64,000 nucleotides of DNA from UBA1535 sp002323775 (GCA_031993545.1 DAMAHZ010000005.1:1-64000); one strand, 5' to 3'; shown: positions 7,784 through 16,273, numbered from the stretch's first letter. Notes: generated from the sequence alone by a model not told the origin. Numbers and translations: made by a program.

Positions 7784-8316
7784 TTTTTAACGGATATTAT
7801 AATAATGAACATGTAAAAAATAATATTATAAATTACGCTGCTTCATCAAGATTTGCTAACCTAATATGGAGTGGAGGAAATGGTGTGTTCTATAATAACA
7901 CAGAAAATATAGTAAGAATGTTTGAAGCAACCCAAGAAGCCTATGGAGAGTTTGAAGAAGGGTTAATTAATCATTTTGTTATTTCATTTAATGATAATAC
8001 CAGTAGAAGAATCGCTTGCATAGCATCTGATGTTTGGCTGATTTCTCAGGTTATATCTAATTTTATAGGTTTAAGATTTCAGAATGTATTTTACGTTCAT
8101 AATGGATCTATGGACAATAAAAATAATTTGCACGTTCATTTTATTGTTAACAGAGTTAGCTATTTAGACGGAAGTAAATTCTATGTAAATAGAGAAAATT
8201 TTCATCAAATTATTGATTATGTAAGAGAAAACGCACATATATTATTAAAAAATAAAAGTTATAAGGACTTAATGTGGGATAATTACATATCTTTTGAGAA
8301 GCATGAATGGAATTAA
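7768..8316 (+). CDS. Very short HUH relaxase (mobilization nuclease)
   Basis: This 182-residue protein carries the HUH metal-binding motif of relaxases at about residues 123-130 (NNLHVHFIVNRVSY), preceded by FVISFND (motif-II-like strand) and a family-typical YVHNGSMDNKNN. An N-terminal Tyr (NYAASSRFANLI, about residue 22) could be the nicking residue. It ends with SFEKHEWN shortly after the nuclease fold, with none of the helicase, primase or long C-terminal regions usual in MobA/MobL proteins of 300-700 residues. It would nick oriT for mobilisation by a helper conjugation system. AAGGGG precedes the ATG. Confidence 0.7.
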   Translation: MPKFIVFNGYYNNEHVKNNIINYAASSRFANLIWSGGNGVFYNNTENIVRMFEATQEAYGEFEEGLINHFVISFNDNTSRRIACIASDVWLISQVISNFIGLRFQNVFYVHNGSMDNKNNLHVHFIVNRVSYLDGSKFYVNRENFHQIIDYVRENAHILLKNKSYKDLMWDNYISFEKHEWN

Positions 8317-8371
8317 CGTTTTTATAAACAATAAATTAAAAATGAAATAAAAAAGCCAAATGCACATTCAT

Positions 8372-8414
8372 AAAAATAAGAGTATAGATTAGGAATTTCT
8401 ATACTCTTATTTTT
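8372..8414. terminator. Bidirectional terminator after the relaxase
   Basis: A perfect 17-bp inverted repeat (8372-8388 / 8398-8414) with a 9-nt loop starts with five A and ends with T-runs, so it can act in both directions. It lies about 55 bp after the relaxase stop. Confidence 0.8.
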
Positions 8415-8659
8415 TCAGCTGTTTTATAGTTTTTTTAATTTTAGTTTCTGACAAAACCTTTAAGAATTAATATATATTGAAATTTTAATAAAAGACATTT
8501 ACATTATGAATTAGAGGCGACAAATGTTATTAAAATCTTAACAAAAAAGAAAAATGCCTAACAAAAACATATCGAAGTTTGTCAGACATTAATTAATTTG
8601 TTTATTTATTTACATTTGCTCATAGCCTATTGCATATAAAGAAAAATATAAATATTGCT
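8415..8659. other. Non-coding stretch between convergent genes
   Basis: Together with 8317-8371 this is a 343-bp gap. Besides the two terminators no gene is visible. An oriT could lie near here or in 7315-7519, but no convincing nick-site repeat was recognised. Confidence 0.4.
8541..8590 (-). terminator. Terminator of the leftward lipoprotein gene
   Basis: On the minus strand the arms 8578-8590 and 8553-8565 form a 13-bp stem that is complete if two G-U pairs are allowed. A T-rich tract follows (8541-8552). On the plus strand the same arms have two mismatches, so it is oriented leftward. Confidence 0.65.
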
Positions 8660-9085
8660 CTACTTACCCATCATTTTGAGAGCTGCCCACTGAAAGTGCA
8701 GAGTTGTAATAACTTGTTTAATTTCACTTTGCTTAGTAACTGTATTTTCACCGTCACTGACACTTACTAAAACAAATCGTCCATTTTCAATTACTTTGAA
8801 TACAAATCTTACTATAAGGTTTGTTGATTTTATTTTGGCATTACATAATACAAGATCATTTCCACCTTCTTCGCGTACAAGCCAACTACAATCGTCAAAT
8901 AAATCCTCAAGGAAAGTTCCTACAGGTACACTATCTACATTATAATCTAATAAATAACCATAATATACTGTGTTGATTAGGGTTGCATTTCTTCTTTCTT
9001 GAGCTTCAGTATTTAGACTGCTATCACAGCCTGTTAAGCCTGATAAAAATATGATACAAATTAAAGATATACAAATTCTTTTCAT
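8660..9085 (-). CDS. Small lipoprotein, paralogue of the 10938-11321 gene
   Basis: This predicted surface lipoprotein has about 141 residues. It has a signal peptide and a lipobox ending LSGLTGC, giving a lipidated Cys near residue 20. The mature part (VYYGYLLDYNVDSVPVGTFLEDLFDDCSWLV...) resembles that of the gene at 10938-11321. Shared features are a Tyr-Gly strand, a serine-hydrophobic-Gly turn, an F-x-x-F/L-F helix and a Trp. They look like two copies of one family on either side of the zinc-ribbon membrane protein. The ATG at 9085 is chosen over the one at 9115 because GGAGG lies 5 nt upstream of it. The function is unknown. Confidence 0.6.
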   Translation of the reverse strand: MKRICISLICIIFLSGLTGCDSSLNTEAQERRNATLINTVYYGYLLDYNVDSVPVGTFLEDLFDDCSWLVREEGGNDLVLCNAKIKSTNLIVRFVFKVIENGRFVLVSVSDGENTVTKQSEIKQVITTLHFQWAALKMMGK

Positions 9086-9181
9086 AAATTCCTCCATAAA
9101 TTTAATTTTTAACACCTTATATTTATAAATTTAAAACTATAAAAGTTTAATTTTTTTCAATGCTCAAATATAATTATCAGC

Positions 9182-10888
9182 TTAATTAATATCTATATAT
9201 GCTTTGTACGCATCTTCATTTGCAGTAGGCAACGAAAAGTTTATTGAATAGTCTCCAAAATTATAATACATGTAATAGTGATCTTCCTCCATATCATTTT
9301 CGCTCCAAGCTTCATCAACTGCTGTTCCTAAAACTTCACTCAATTTAACTTGATTTTTATCTAGTGTTTGTCCATCTACAGATAAAATTTTAGGTGATGC
9401 AATAATAGAAATTATCTCCCGAGTATCTTCATCAAAAATAAAAATTATCTCATTGCCATATCCATAGGCTCTTCCTCCATTATAAAAATCATCATATGTG
9501 CGATTTCCTAGCCAAGCATCAATATCATCTATAGACAACCTAAGAACGTTAGTTATTGATGTTTCTTTATACATTATATTAATAGAAGAATTATTTCTTG
9601 CACTACTTATTTTACTTATAATTTCAGCAACTTTATCCTCTAAGCTTGGAACATATGCGACTGCAAACACTATCATTCTATCTTCAATCTTATGACAATA
9701 CATATCTTGCATTATCAATCCGTTATAACCCGACATTGAATATTTATAGAACTCCTTTTCAGCTATATTTACTTTTTCTTCTTTTAACAATTCATAGCCT
9801 AAGCTTTTATCTTCGAATAGAGGCTTCAAAGCAATATCTAGGTAACCTTTTTCATTAAGCTTTGTTCCTCCAAGGCTCATATTTAGATTTTCGTAAGATA
9901 ATTGAATGCTAAGTGTTGAATCATTATTAGTTACTAAGAAATCATAAGCAAGCTTAAGTTCTTCTACTTTATTCATTGCTTTTTCAAGCTTTTCACTATC
10001 ACTAAACAATACTGCATTACCTTGTTTGACTAATTCTTTTATTTCGTCTTCTGTAGATATTTTAAAATCTTTAGGGAATTCAAATTTTAAATTTGACCAC
10101 TCATTAATAAATACCATTCCATAAAATTCACCTGTTTTAAAAGTTGATATTTTATCTTTCAAACTATCTTTAACAGATTGGTTATATTCGGTATCTTCAA
10201 AATCATTGAAATTATACAAATAGTCATCATTGTTTAATGAAGAAATATAAGCCATTATACTGCCAAATAATACTATTGGAACTAATATGCCGATTGCCAA
10301 AAATATTGCTATACCGATATACGATGTTCCTCCATATTTTTTTGCTAAAGAAATACTATCTTGTTGATTTTCTATATCTGTATCTGTCATTCCGCATTTT
10401 TCAATTTTTTTACAAATAAATTTATAATAAATTTTATTTGAATTAAATATTAGATTAATCAAAAAGTAAATATTTGCTATTGGAATTAAAGTTAAGAAGA
10501 AGTATGCATACATCCTTCTATATAGTAACCAGAGTCCACTTATTAGCCATGTCCAGTTAACATTTGCTTTGCTATTTTTCTCAATATTCTTAAATTGAGT
10601 TATATAGTAATCACTATTTTTTCCAATGTAAGCTCTTAAAGTGCTTTCATAGTTCTCGCCAATTTTTACAGAACTACCTTTCTTAATTTCAGCTTTAGTG
10701 TTACAGTTTCCATTGTTTGAAATCTTAATATCATCAGTTTCGAATTTTAAATTATTAGTTTTTTCTGTAGTAGTATTTAATTCAAGATTATTTGATATTT
10801 TAATATTTTCTTCTATAATCCTACTACCACATTTTATACAAAAAACTGATGAGTCTTGATTTTTATCTCCACATTTTGGACAATACAT
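9182..10888 (-). CDS. Zinc-ribbon / DUF2628 membrane protein with large extracellular part
   Basis: This 568-residue protein starts with a zinc ribbon (MYCPKCGD...FCIKCGSR, two CxxC). A polar linker follows, then a DUF2628-like region (LRAYIGKNSDYYITQFKNIEK...NWTWLISGLWLLYRRMY) with two hydrophobic segments at about 115-155 and a further one near 200-220 (IGIAIFLAIGILVPIVLFGSIMAYI). The remaining 340 residues are probably outside the cell. They include a repeat-like final domain (LDKNQVKLSEVLGTAVDEAW). ATG at 10888 is supported by GGAGG 5 nt upstream, and the TTG at 10900 spans that site. It is flanked by two related lipoproteins on the same strand, suggesting a three-gene envelope unit of unknown role. 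Confidence 0.6.
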   Translation of the reverse strand: MYCPKCGDKNQDSSVFCIKCGSRIIEENIKISNNLELNTTTEKTNNLKFETDDIKISNNGNCNTKAEIKKGSSVKIGENYESTLRAYIGKNSDYYITQFKNIEKNSKANVNWTWLISGLWLLYRRMYAYFFLTLIPIANIYFLINLIFNSNKIYYKFICKKIEKCGMTDTDIENQQDSISLAKKYGGTSYIGIAIFLAIGILVPIVLFGSIMAYISSLNNDDYLYNFNDFEDTEYNQSVKDSLKDKISTFKTGEFYGMVFINEWSNLKFEFPKDFKISTEDEIKELVKQGNAVLFSDSEKLEKAMNKVEELKLAYDFLVTNNDSTLSIQLSYENLNMSLGGTKLNEKGYLDIALKPLFEDKSLGYELLKEEKVNIAEKEFYKYSMSGYNGLIMQDMYCHKIEDRMIVFAVAYVPSLEDKVAEIISKISSARNNSSINIMYKETSITNVLRLSIDDIDAWLGNRTYDDFYNGGRAYGYGNEIIFIFDEDTREIISIIASPKILSVDGQTLDKNQVKLSEVLGTAVDEAWSENDMEEDHYYMYYNFGDYSINFSLPTANEDAYKAYIDIN

Positions 10889-10937
10889 TTTTACCTCCAA
10901 GTAAAATTCAATAAATTATTGATTTTATATTTTGAAT

Positions 10938-11321
10938 TTATTTGCTATAGATAATTTTTATGAAATCTGATATTTCGTCATAAGGAACACGTTCATTTTC
11001 TCCTAACCTAACTTCTGTAAGTTCAAAGCTATTATCTATATTAATTATAAATTCACAACCTACTCCTATTTTTTCATCATTCATTTCAAGAATTCCAAAG
11101 AAAGCAACTATTGTTGGTCTATCATCTCCATAAGATTTCCATTTTGGATTCTTGAAGAACTTATCAAATGCTTTTCCTATGCTTGCCTTATCTTGGTAGC
11201 CATTAAAGTGTCCATTATATACGATACTAATTGTCTCATTGTGCTTATTTTTTTCAGAACTACAAGCTGATAAACTAATTACTACCATAAAGAATGTTAT
11301 TACTAAAACAATTTTTTTCAT
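10938..11321 (-). CDS. Small lipoprotein, first gene of the envelope trio
   Basis: This 127-residue lipoprotein has a signal sequence MKKIVLVITFFMVVISLSAC with the lipidated Cys at residue 20. The mature domain (SIVYNGHFNGYQDKASIGKAFDKFFKNPKWKSYGDDRPTIV) is related to the lipoprotein at 8660-9085. AGGAG precedes the ATG. Promoter elements and a palindromic operator candidate (11431-11445) lie upstream, shared with the divergent XRE regulator, which may control this unit. The function is unknown. Confidence 0.6.
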   Translation of the reverse strand: MKKIVLVITFFMVVISLSACSSEKNKHNETISIVYNGHFNGYQDKASIGKAFDKFFKNPKWKSYGDDRPTIVAFFGILEMNDEKIGVGCEFIINIDNSFELTEVRLGENERVPYDEISDFIKIIYSK

Positions 11322-11430
11322 TTTGAATTTCTCCTAAGGTTTATTAAGTTTTTTATAAAATAAATTTCATCCATAATCCTTATAGATTATTTATAAGAAT
11401 ATATTTGATAATTATTTTTATCATTTATTT

Positions 11431-11445
11431 TGTCATATTATGACA
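11431..11445. promoter_or_regulatory. Palindromic operator candidate TGTCATATTATGACA
   Basis: Two perfect 7-bp arms (TGTCATA/TATGACA) surround a single central base, midway between divergently transcribed genes, one of which encodes an XRE repressor. The position and symmetry suit an autoregulatory operator. Confidence 0.45.
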
Positions 11446-11563
11446 TTATTATAAAATATTATAATCAAAAAGTCAACACTTTAGGAATTAAAATAAATAA
11501 TTGCTAAAGTACTTTGAATAATAGTTAATCTATCTATACAATTGAAGTCGAGGTGATTTTTAT

Positions 11564-11923
11564 ATGAATAACTCGAACATAAGTAAATTATTAGGTGATA
11601 AAATTAGAGAGATACGTAAAAGTAAGAATTTAAGCCAAGAACATGTTGCTTATCTTGCTTCCTTATCTCCTGCACATTTGGGGCAAATTGAACGTGGTAA
11701 TAAGAAGCCTACTATTGAAACTATCAATAAGATTGCTGAGGCACTTGATATTACTGTCATCGATTTGTTTAGTTTTGACATGCCACAAATTGAACTCTGT
11801 GCTACTAAGCCACATGGAAATTTAGAGACTATAAATTTACTTCTTAAAGGAATGGATGAGCAGTCTTTGGCAGAGGTTTTGAAGTCAATTAAGGCTATGA
11901 TCGCTTTTAAAAATATGAAATAA
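11564..11923 (+). CDS. XRE-family transcriptional regulator
   Basis: This 119-residue repressor-like protein has a Cro/CI helix-turn-helix at about residues 10-66 (LGDKIREIRKSKNLSQEHVAYLASLSPAHLGQIERGNKKPTIETINKIAEAL). A short C-terminal helical part (NLLLKGMDEQSLAEVLKSIKAMIAF) probably dimerises. It is divergent from the lipoprotein/zinc-ribbon trio and shares its intergenic region with a perfect palindrome, so control of that trio and itself is the simplest reading. GAGGTGATTTTTAT precedes the ATG. Confidence 0.8.
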   Translation: MNNSNISKLLGDKIREIRKSKNLSQEHVAYLASLSPAHLGQIERGNKKPTIETINKIAEALDITVIDLFSFDMPQIELCATKPHGNLETINLLLKGMDEQSLAEVLKSIKAMIAFKNMK

Positions 11924-11950
11924 GGTATAGGAGTATTTTCCTATACCTTA
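11921..11950. terminator. Bidirectional terminator between convergent regulators
   Basis: A perfect 12-bp hairpin TAAGGTATAGGA / TCCTATACCTTA with a 6-nt loop overlaps the stop codons of both convergent genes. Confidence 0.7.
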
Positions 11951-12126
11951 AATATTGATTTTTCTACATATTCTGTTACTGATTTTCTTGGTATTCGCCA
12001 ATTCTTTCCGTTTCTGTAAGCTCTGATTAAACCTTGGCTTAATAATTTATATGCATTGTTTTTTCCTACCTTTAGAATTTCGCACATCTCTTCAACGGTT
12101 AAAATGTCATCATATTCATTAAACAT
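11941..12126 (-). CDS. Excisionase-family (HTH_17) DNA-binding protein
   Basis: This protein of about 61 residues has a MerR-like winged helix (ILTVEEMCEILKVGKNNAYKLLSQGLIRAYRNGKNWRIPRKSVTEYV). It is the architecture of small excisionase/regulator proteins. It is the second such gene in the element, distant from the integrase, so it may regulate rather than excise. An in-frame ATG at 12138 is possible but overlaps the AAGGATGG that best serves the ATG at 12126. Confidence 0.7.
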   Translation of the reverse strand: MFNEYDDILTVEEMCEILKVGKNNAYKLLSQGLIRAYRNGKNWRIPRKSVTEYVEKSIFKV

Positions 12127-12185
12127 AGTTAACACCATCCTTAATTATTTATTTTAATCTAGTGTTAAGTTTATAAACTAGCATT

Positions 12186-12668
12186 TTAAAATAAAAATCC
12201 TGCTTCTTTAAAGCTAAAATAGTTATTTTCTTCGCCTATAATTATATGGTCCAAAACTTTAATACCATGAAGTTTACCAACATCATATATTCTTTTGGTC
12301 ATTTCCTTATCATTAATTGAGGGTTCAATATTGCCTGATGGGTGATTATGAGCTAATATTATTGAAGATGCATTGCTAAGTATTGCTACTTTAAAGACCT
12401 CCCTTGGATGTACTAGGGTGCTGTCTAGACAACCTATGCTTATAGTAGAAATATTTGTAGGTTGGTTTTTAGTGTTTAAACAACAAATAACAAATTGTTC
12501 TTTGTCACTATCTTTAATAAAATCAGAAAACAGTTTTGCTATTTGATGTGGCTTTGAAATTACTCTTGGCAAATAGGAGATGCTTTTTTCTTTAATTAGT
12601 TTTACAGATACTATATCTATGCGTTTACTGTGTTTATCTATGCTACTGTTTGTTTTTATATATGTCAT
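12186..12668 (-). CDS. RadC-like JAB/MPN-domain protein
   Basis: This 160-residue protein has the JAMM metal motif of RadC proteins (HNHPSGNIEPSINDKEMTKRI, about residues 112-130) and the terminal DHIIIGEENNYFSFKEAGFLF. It lacks the N-terminal helix-hairpin-helix half of chromosomal RadC, as is usual for the short copies carried on mobile elements (YeeS/YkfG-like). The molecular role is not settled in the family. It lies in a leftward run with the resolvase and HTH gene. Confidence 0.85.
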   Translation of the reverse strand: MTYIKTNSSIDKHSKRIDIVSVKLIKEKSISYLPRVISKPHQIAKLFSDFIKDSDKEQFVICCLNTKNQPTNISTISIGCLDSTLVHPREVFKVAILSNASSIILAHNHPSGNIEPSINDKEMTKRIYDVGKLHGIKVLDHIIIGEENNYFSFKEAGFLF

Positions 12669-12709
12669 ATTACTTATATTCCTTTCTGAAAGTTTAGATT
12701 TGAATCTCT

Positions 12710-13258
12710 CTATTTTTCATTTAATCTTCTGTAAAAAGTACTTTTACTTATATTTAGTATTTTCATAGCTTTTGTAGCTGTTATTTGGCTATTTCTTACT
12801 TTATCGAGTACAGAATTCAATTCATTCATTTCAATTTTCTTTCTACCTTTGTACTTGCCATTTTGCTTAGCAGCTTCTATTCCCTCACGTTGACGTTGCA
12901 AAATATATTCTCTTTCAAGCTCTGCTACAGCACCAAATATAGTAAGCATAAATCTTCCTGTGGGCGTAGTGGTATCTATTTTTTCTTTTTCAGATACAAA
13001 TGCAACCTCTTTATGATTAAGGGTTTCTATGAGTTCTAGTAAGTCTTTAGTATTTCTTGCAAATCTACTAATACTCTCAACAATTACTGTGTCACCTTTT
13101 CTAACAAAATTGAGCATCTTTTTAAGTTCAGGTCTATCTGTACTTTTACCACTTATTTTATCTATAAATAATTCTGTAACATCTAGATTTTCCATGATTA
13201 ATTCTTGTCTAATGGTGTTTTGTTCTAATGTGCTTACACGAATATATCCAATTTTCAT
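12710..13258 (-). CDS. Serine recombinase / resolvase
   Basis: This protein of about 182 residues starts MKIGYIRVSTLEQNTIRQ with the nucleophilic Ser in RVS (residue 9). It continues with ELFIDKISGKSTDRPEL, SISRFARNTKDLLELI and LTIFGAVAELEREYILQRQREG, and ends in a Hin/resolvase-type helix-turn-helix (ITATKAMKILNISKSTFYRRL). All catalytic motifs are present. ATG at 13258 is chosen because the family begins at KIGYIRVS, although an open frame extends 30 codons upstream. A large inverted repeat at 13298-13359 just upstream is a candidate res site. Confidence 0.88.
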   Translation of the reverse strand: MKIGYIRVSTLEQNTIRQELIMENLDVTELFIDKISGKSTDRPELKKMLNFVRKGDTVIVESISRFARNTKDLLELIETLNHKEVAFVSEKEKIDTTTPTGRFMLTIFGAVAELEREYILQRQREGIEAAKQNGKYKGRKKIEMNELNSVLDKVRNSQITATKAMKILNISKSTFYRRLNEK

Positions 13259-13297
13259 TGATGTGAACTTCCTCCTCTTTTCATGTAAATATAAAAG

Positions 13298-13359
13298 TCC
13301 CAATAGAGTATAAATTTCATTTGGAACATTCCAAAAATTGAAATTCAACTCTATTGGGA
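13298..13359. repeat. Nested inverted repeat upstream of the resolvase (res-site candidate)
   Basis: The outer arms TCCCAATAGAGT (13298-13309) and ACTCTATTGGGA (13348-13359) are perfect. Middle arms AATTTCA/TGAAATT and a central TTGGAACATTCCAA palindrome (13321-13334) continue the symmetry. It could be the recombination/repressor site of the resolvase or a terminator between the two leftward genes. Confidence 0.5.
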
Positions 13360-13412
13360 TTTGATTTTAGTGTTTCATTTGGGTATAGTCTAATGATACT
13401 TATTTTATAGCA

Positions 13413-13898
13413 TTAAAAATGATAATCAAAAGTTTTGCTGATAAAATATTTGCAATTCAGCTCCATTTCTCTGATAAATTCATCCATAGTAAGCATTTGC
13501 ATATCTTCATCACAGAAATAAAAACTATACGTATCATTATATAAATTGTTTAATTGCCACAATTTATTAAGAGTTGTTATATCTCTGTAAGAGAACTTAT
13601 CTAGTGTTATGCTATTTTTCATTTCTGATAGTAAATTGCTAAAGTTATAGTATTTGCTATTAAAATACTTATTTTTAAACTCATTATTATTTGCTATGAT
13701 AAAATTATTTTTATCGTCCACTAATATAGGCAAGTCATGAAACGTAGCTTTCAACCATTTAATATCTTCATGTAAATTGCTGTTGATTACATAATCAGCT
13801 ATATTGTCTATAAACCAATGCTCAATGAAACTGTGTTCAAACACCTTAGACTTAGCTACTTTATTTCCTTTATTATATACAAATATTCTACTATGCAT
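13413..13898 (-). CDS. Unknown protein, third gene of the amidoligase operon
   Basis: This protein of about 161 residues is not recognised. It starts MHSRIFVYNKGNKVAKSKVFEHSF, is rich in aromatic and Asn residues, and has no signal peptide or membrane span. ATG at 13898 overlaps the stop of the amidotransferase gene (ATGCATAG) with AAAGGTGATG upstream, so it is translationally coupled to it. That coupling links it to the amidoligase/amidotransferase pathway, as partner, substrate or effector, but nothing in its sequence tells which. Confidence 0.6.
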   Translation of the reverse strand: MHSRIFVYNKGNKVAKSKVFEHSFIEHWFIDNIADYVINSNLHEDIKWLKATFHDLPILVDDKNNFIIANNNEFKNKYFNSKYYNFSNLLSEMKNSITLDKFSYRDITTLNKLWQLNNLYNDTYSFYFCDEDMQMLTMDEFIREMELNCKYFISKTFDYHF

Positions 13899-14883
13899 AA
13901 ACATCACCTTTAGAAGAAATATAGCTAATATACATAGATAGTTCATCTGGATCATTTAAAAGCTCCTCAATAAACTCAATTTCAAATCCAGCATCTATTA
14001 ATTGGTCAATTTCTTTCTTTTCAAAACCTAATCCTCTTGCGTATTCAACTATTATTTTATAATAGCTGCATTCCATATCATCAGCATTTGATTTTTGAGA
14101 TTTAATTCCAGACCTATCATAACTATAACTACCATAACCATAGCCAAGAAGATTTAGGAAATCATTAGGTGTGTATTCGTACTCTGACAGCTTACCTTTA
14201 TTACTTATTTTTAATATATCTCCCTCAAATAGTTTTATTTCACTATATTTAAATTTGTTTAAGCCAAGTCTATTAAGAGCTTTATTAAGAATTTCTTTTG
14301 TAGATGCGTAGATATAAAAGCCATACTTCTTGAAATGATATATAGCTAAGGGACTTTCTCCTTTAACTATATATAAATTATTTTCATCATCAAGTATAGT
14401 AAATGTAAAATATCCCTCAAGCTCTTCAACTGATTTTGCTATAGATTTAAAATCAAGAGATTTGTTTTCATTTATTAATTGCACTGCAATATATGTATCT
14501 GTTTGAATTTGAGTATCTTTTAGATTATGCTTATCTCTTAATATTTCATCATTATAGATGATTCCGTTATGTGCAAGGGCATAACTGGTATTGCCACAAT
14601 GTCCTACAAATGGATGATTGTTAAAGTTATATTTTTGTAAGCCTTGAGTTGTCAATCTTGTATGTCCCATAACTGTATTTACTCCATTTGGCACGTTGAA
14701 TTTGATTTTGTAGGAGGGAAGAGGTCTTTTATATACAGTAAGCCTATTTTCATTGTTATAGGCAATACCTGTAGCATCAACACCTCTTTCCTCACATTCA
14801 CTTGCTAATACCTTTATAATGGTATTTATTTGATCTTTGTTTAGATTGTTTGCATAATTTAGTATTCCAAATAGACTACACAT
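13891..14883 (-). CDS. Class II glutamine amidotransferase, stand-alone
   Basis: This 330-residue cytosolic enzyme has the Ntn-type GATase II signature. The processed N-terminal Cys2 (MCSLFGILNY) is the nucleophile, followed by MGHTRLTTQG (about residue 71), HNGIIYND (about 104) and QTDTYIAVQL (about 127). It would hydrolyse glutamine or a glutamyl amide to supply ammonia or transfer it. No synthase domain is attached; the last 100 residues are a poorly conserved tail. Its start overlaps the amidoligase stop by 8 bp and its stop overlaps the next gene, so the three proteins are made together. A linked ammonia-donor/amide-ligase pathway is inferred. Confidence 0.85.
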   Translation of the reverse strand: MCSLFGILNYANNLNKDQINTIIKVLASECEERGVDATGIAYNNENRLTVYKRPLPSYKIKFNVPNGVNTVMGHTRLTTQGLQKYNFNNHPFVGHCGNTSYALAHNGIIYNDEILRDKHNLKDTQIQTDTYIAVQLINENKSLDFKSIAKSVEELEGYFTFTILDDENNLYIVKGESPLAIYHFKKYGFYIYASTKEILNKALNRLGLNKFKYSEIKLFEGDILKISNKGKLSEYEYTPNDFLNLLGYGYGSYSYDRSGIKSQKSNADDMECSYYKIIVEYARGLGFEKKEIDQLIDAGFEIEFIEELLNDPDELSMYISYISSKGDVYA

Positions 14884-16273
14884 TTTTCACACCTTCTTTC
14901 TCAAAATATAATTTTCTTTCCTTCAGATATGTTATTAACTCCGGAACTTCATTTTTATCAAGCCTATTAACAAACTTATCCCATGTCAGCTCGTGAATTT
15001 CATCATCTGACATAGAAACAGCCACATTACATATTTCATTAACGAATTGTAATGTGGCTATAAGAGTGTTGTATTTAAGAGTTCCTCTGAAAACTCTGAA
15101 TTCAATTGTATAGTAGTTGCTTATATTAACGCATACGTACCTTGAGTAGCTTTTCTTGGCTTTATCTAGGATGTCTTTAGGGTTGCCTTTTATGTTGTAC
15201 TTGTAAGCCCAGCGTTTAATGTTATCTTCTGTTCTTCTGCTGAAACGCACTATTTTATTCCAGTTGTTTTCGAAAAAGAATAAGACTCTTGAAATCCTTT
15301 CATCCTGTTCCTCTGTATCATATCCAAAGAAGGTTTTATTGACATGAACATGAAGTCCGGATGTTTCCGTATCATGGCTTAAATATCCAAGATTTTTAGC
15401 CTTACTTAATATATCTTTCCAAGGCATAAAGTTCATATGATAATCTAAAGACATAGGATGAGATACTATTTCCATACCATCATCAATAGAGCCATCATGT
15501 TTAATATAGATATGGTTATTCGTTCTATTTGCTACTTCTATAATATATCTGGCATTTTCGTTGTCTTCACCACCATCATCAATTTCAAGTTCAACTCCCA
15601 TATACTTTTTACCTTTACCAAAGAATATAGGCTCGGGCTTATAGTCATAGCACTTTATGTATTCATTGCTTTTATTGTAACAATTTTCGCAATAAGGTTC
15701 ATCTTCATAATAGTAAACATCTGATGAACTTATTATTGCATCACACTCTGTACAATATCTAAAGTGTGTGTCAAAGCAATTGGAACAGTAATATTCACTA
15801 TTATGGTATATTGCGTGTTCTATTGAAAGTGTTCTGCCGCAGATGGGGCAAACAATAGCTAATTCTTCGTAGCAATCTTCGCATGCTATTTTTCCTTCAA
15901 GATCATAGGTATCAGAGCTATCAATTTTATTTCCGCATTCTGAGCAGCTTATTTCTTTATCCATATAATTGTCCTCCAAATTATTGTAATATTCTTCTGC
16001 AAGATACATAGTAGAAGCAAAGTTATTGACAATGCAAACTGTTTCATTAATAGGGTTAAGGAATTTAAATCTATATTTTTTCACATAGTTTAAATCCCTA
16101 ATTTTGTGTGTTAAAAGTTGATTTGATTCATCATCATTTATGATAACAAGAGAAAACTCGTGAAGCTTCGCATTAGGCTTCACGAGTTTTGCAATGTACC
16201 ACATAAGATTTTGAATTGGTGTTGGCACACGTTTGAGTATGCTAGTTGTTATAAATAGTTGATTTTCCACCAT
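14876..16273 (-). CDS. Amidoligase (COOH-NH2 ligase) with LIM-like zinc fingers
   Basis: This 465-residue protein has three consecutive CxxC...CxxC modules at about residues 110-198 (C110/113-C131/134, C142/145-C163/166, C174/177-C195/198), LIM/zinc-ribbon-like. They are followed by an amidoligase_2 domain from about residue 222: YMGVELEIDDGGE, HDGSIDDGMEIVSHP, GLHVHVNKTFF and YYTIEFRVFRGTL. That domain has a glutamine-synthetase/GCS-like fold and is known or predicted to make ATP-dependent amide bonds. The zinc fingers may hold a protein or nucleic-acid target. GGAGG precedes the ATG. It is the first gene of the coupled trio with a class II amidotransferase, suggesting peptide or side-chain amide modification. 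Confidence 0.8.
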   Translation of the reverse strand: MVENQLFITTSILKRVPTPIQNLMWYIAKLVKPNAKLHEFSLVIINDDESNQLLTHKIRDLNYVKKYRFKFLNPINETVCIVNNFASTMYLAEEYYNNLEDNYMDKEISCSECGNKIDSSDTYDLEGKIACEDCYEELAIVCPICGRTLSIEHAIYHNSEYYCSNCFDTHFRYCTECDAIISSSDVYYYEDEPYCENCYNKSNEYIKCYDYKPEPIFFGKGKKYMGVELEIDDGGEDNENARYIIEVANRTNNHIYIKHDGSIDDGMEIVSHPMSLDYHMNFMPWKDILSKAKNLGYLSHDTETSGLHVHVNKTFFGYDTEEQDERISRVLFFFENNWNKIVRFSRRTEDNIKRWAYKYNIKGNPKDILDKAKKSYSRYVCVNISNYYTIEFRVFRGTLKYNTLIATLQFVNEICNVAVSMSDDEIHELTWDKFVNRLDKNEVPELITYLKERKLYFEKEGVKNV

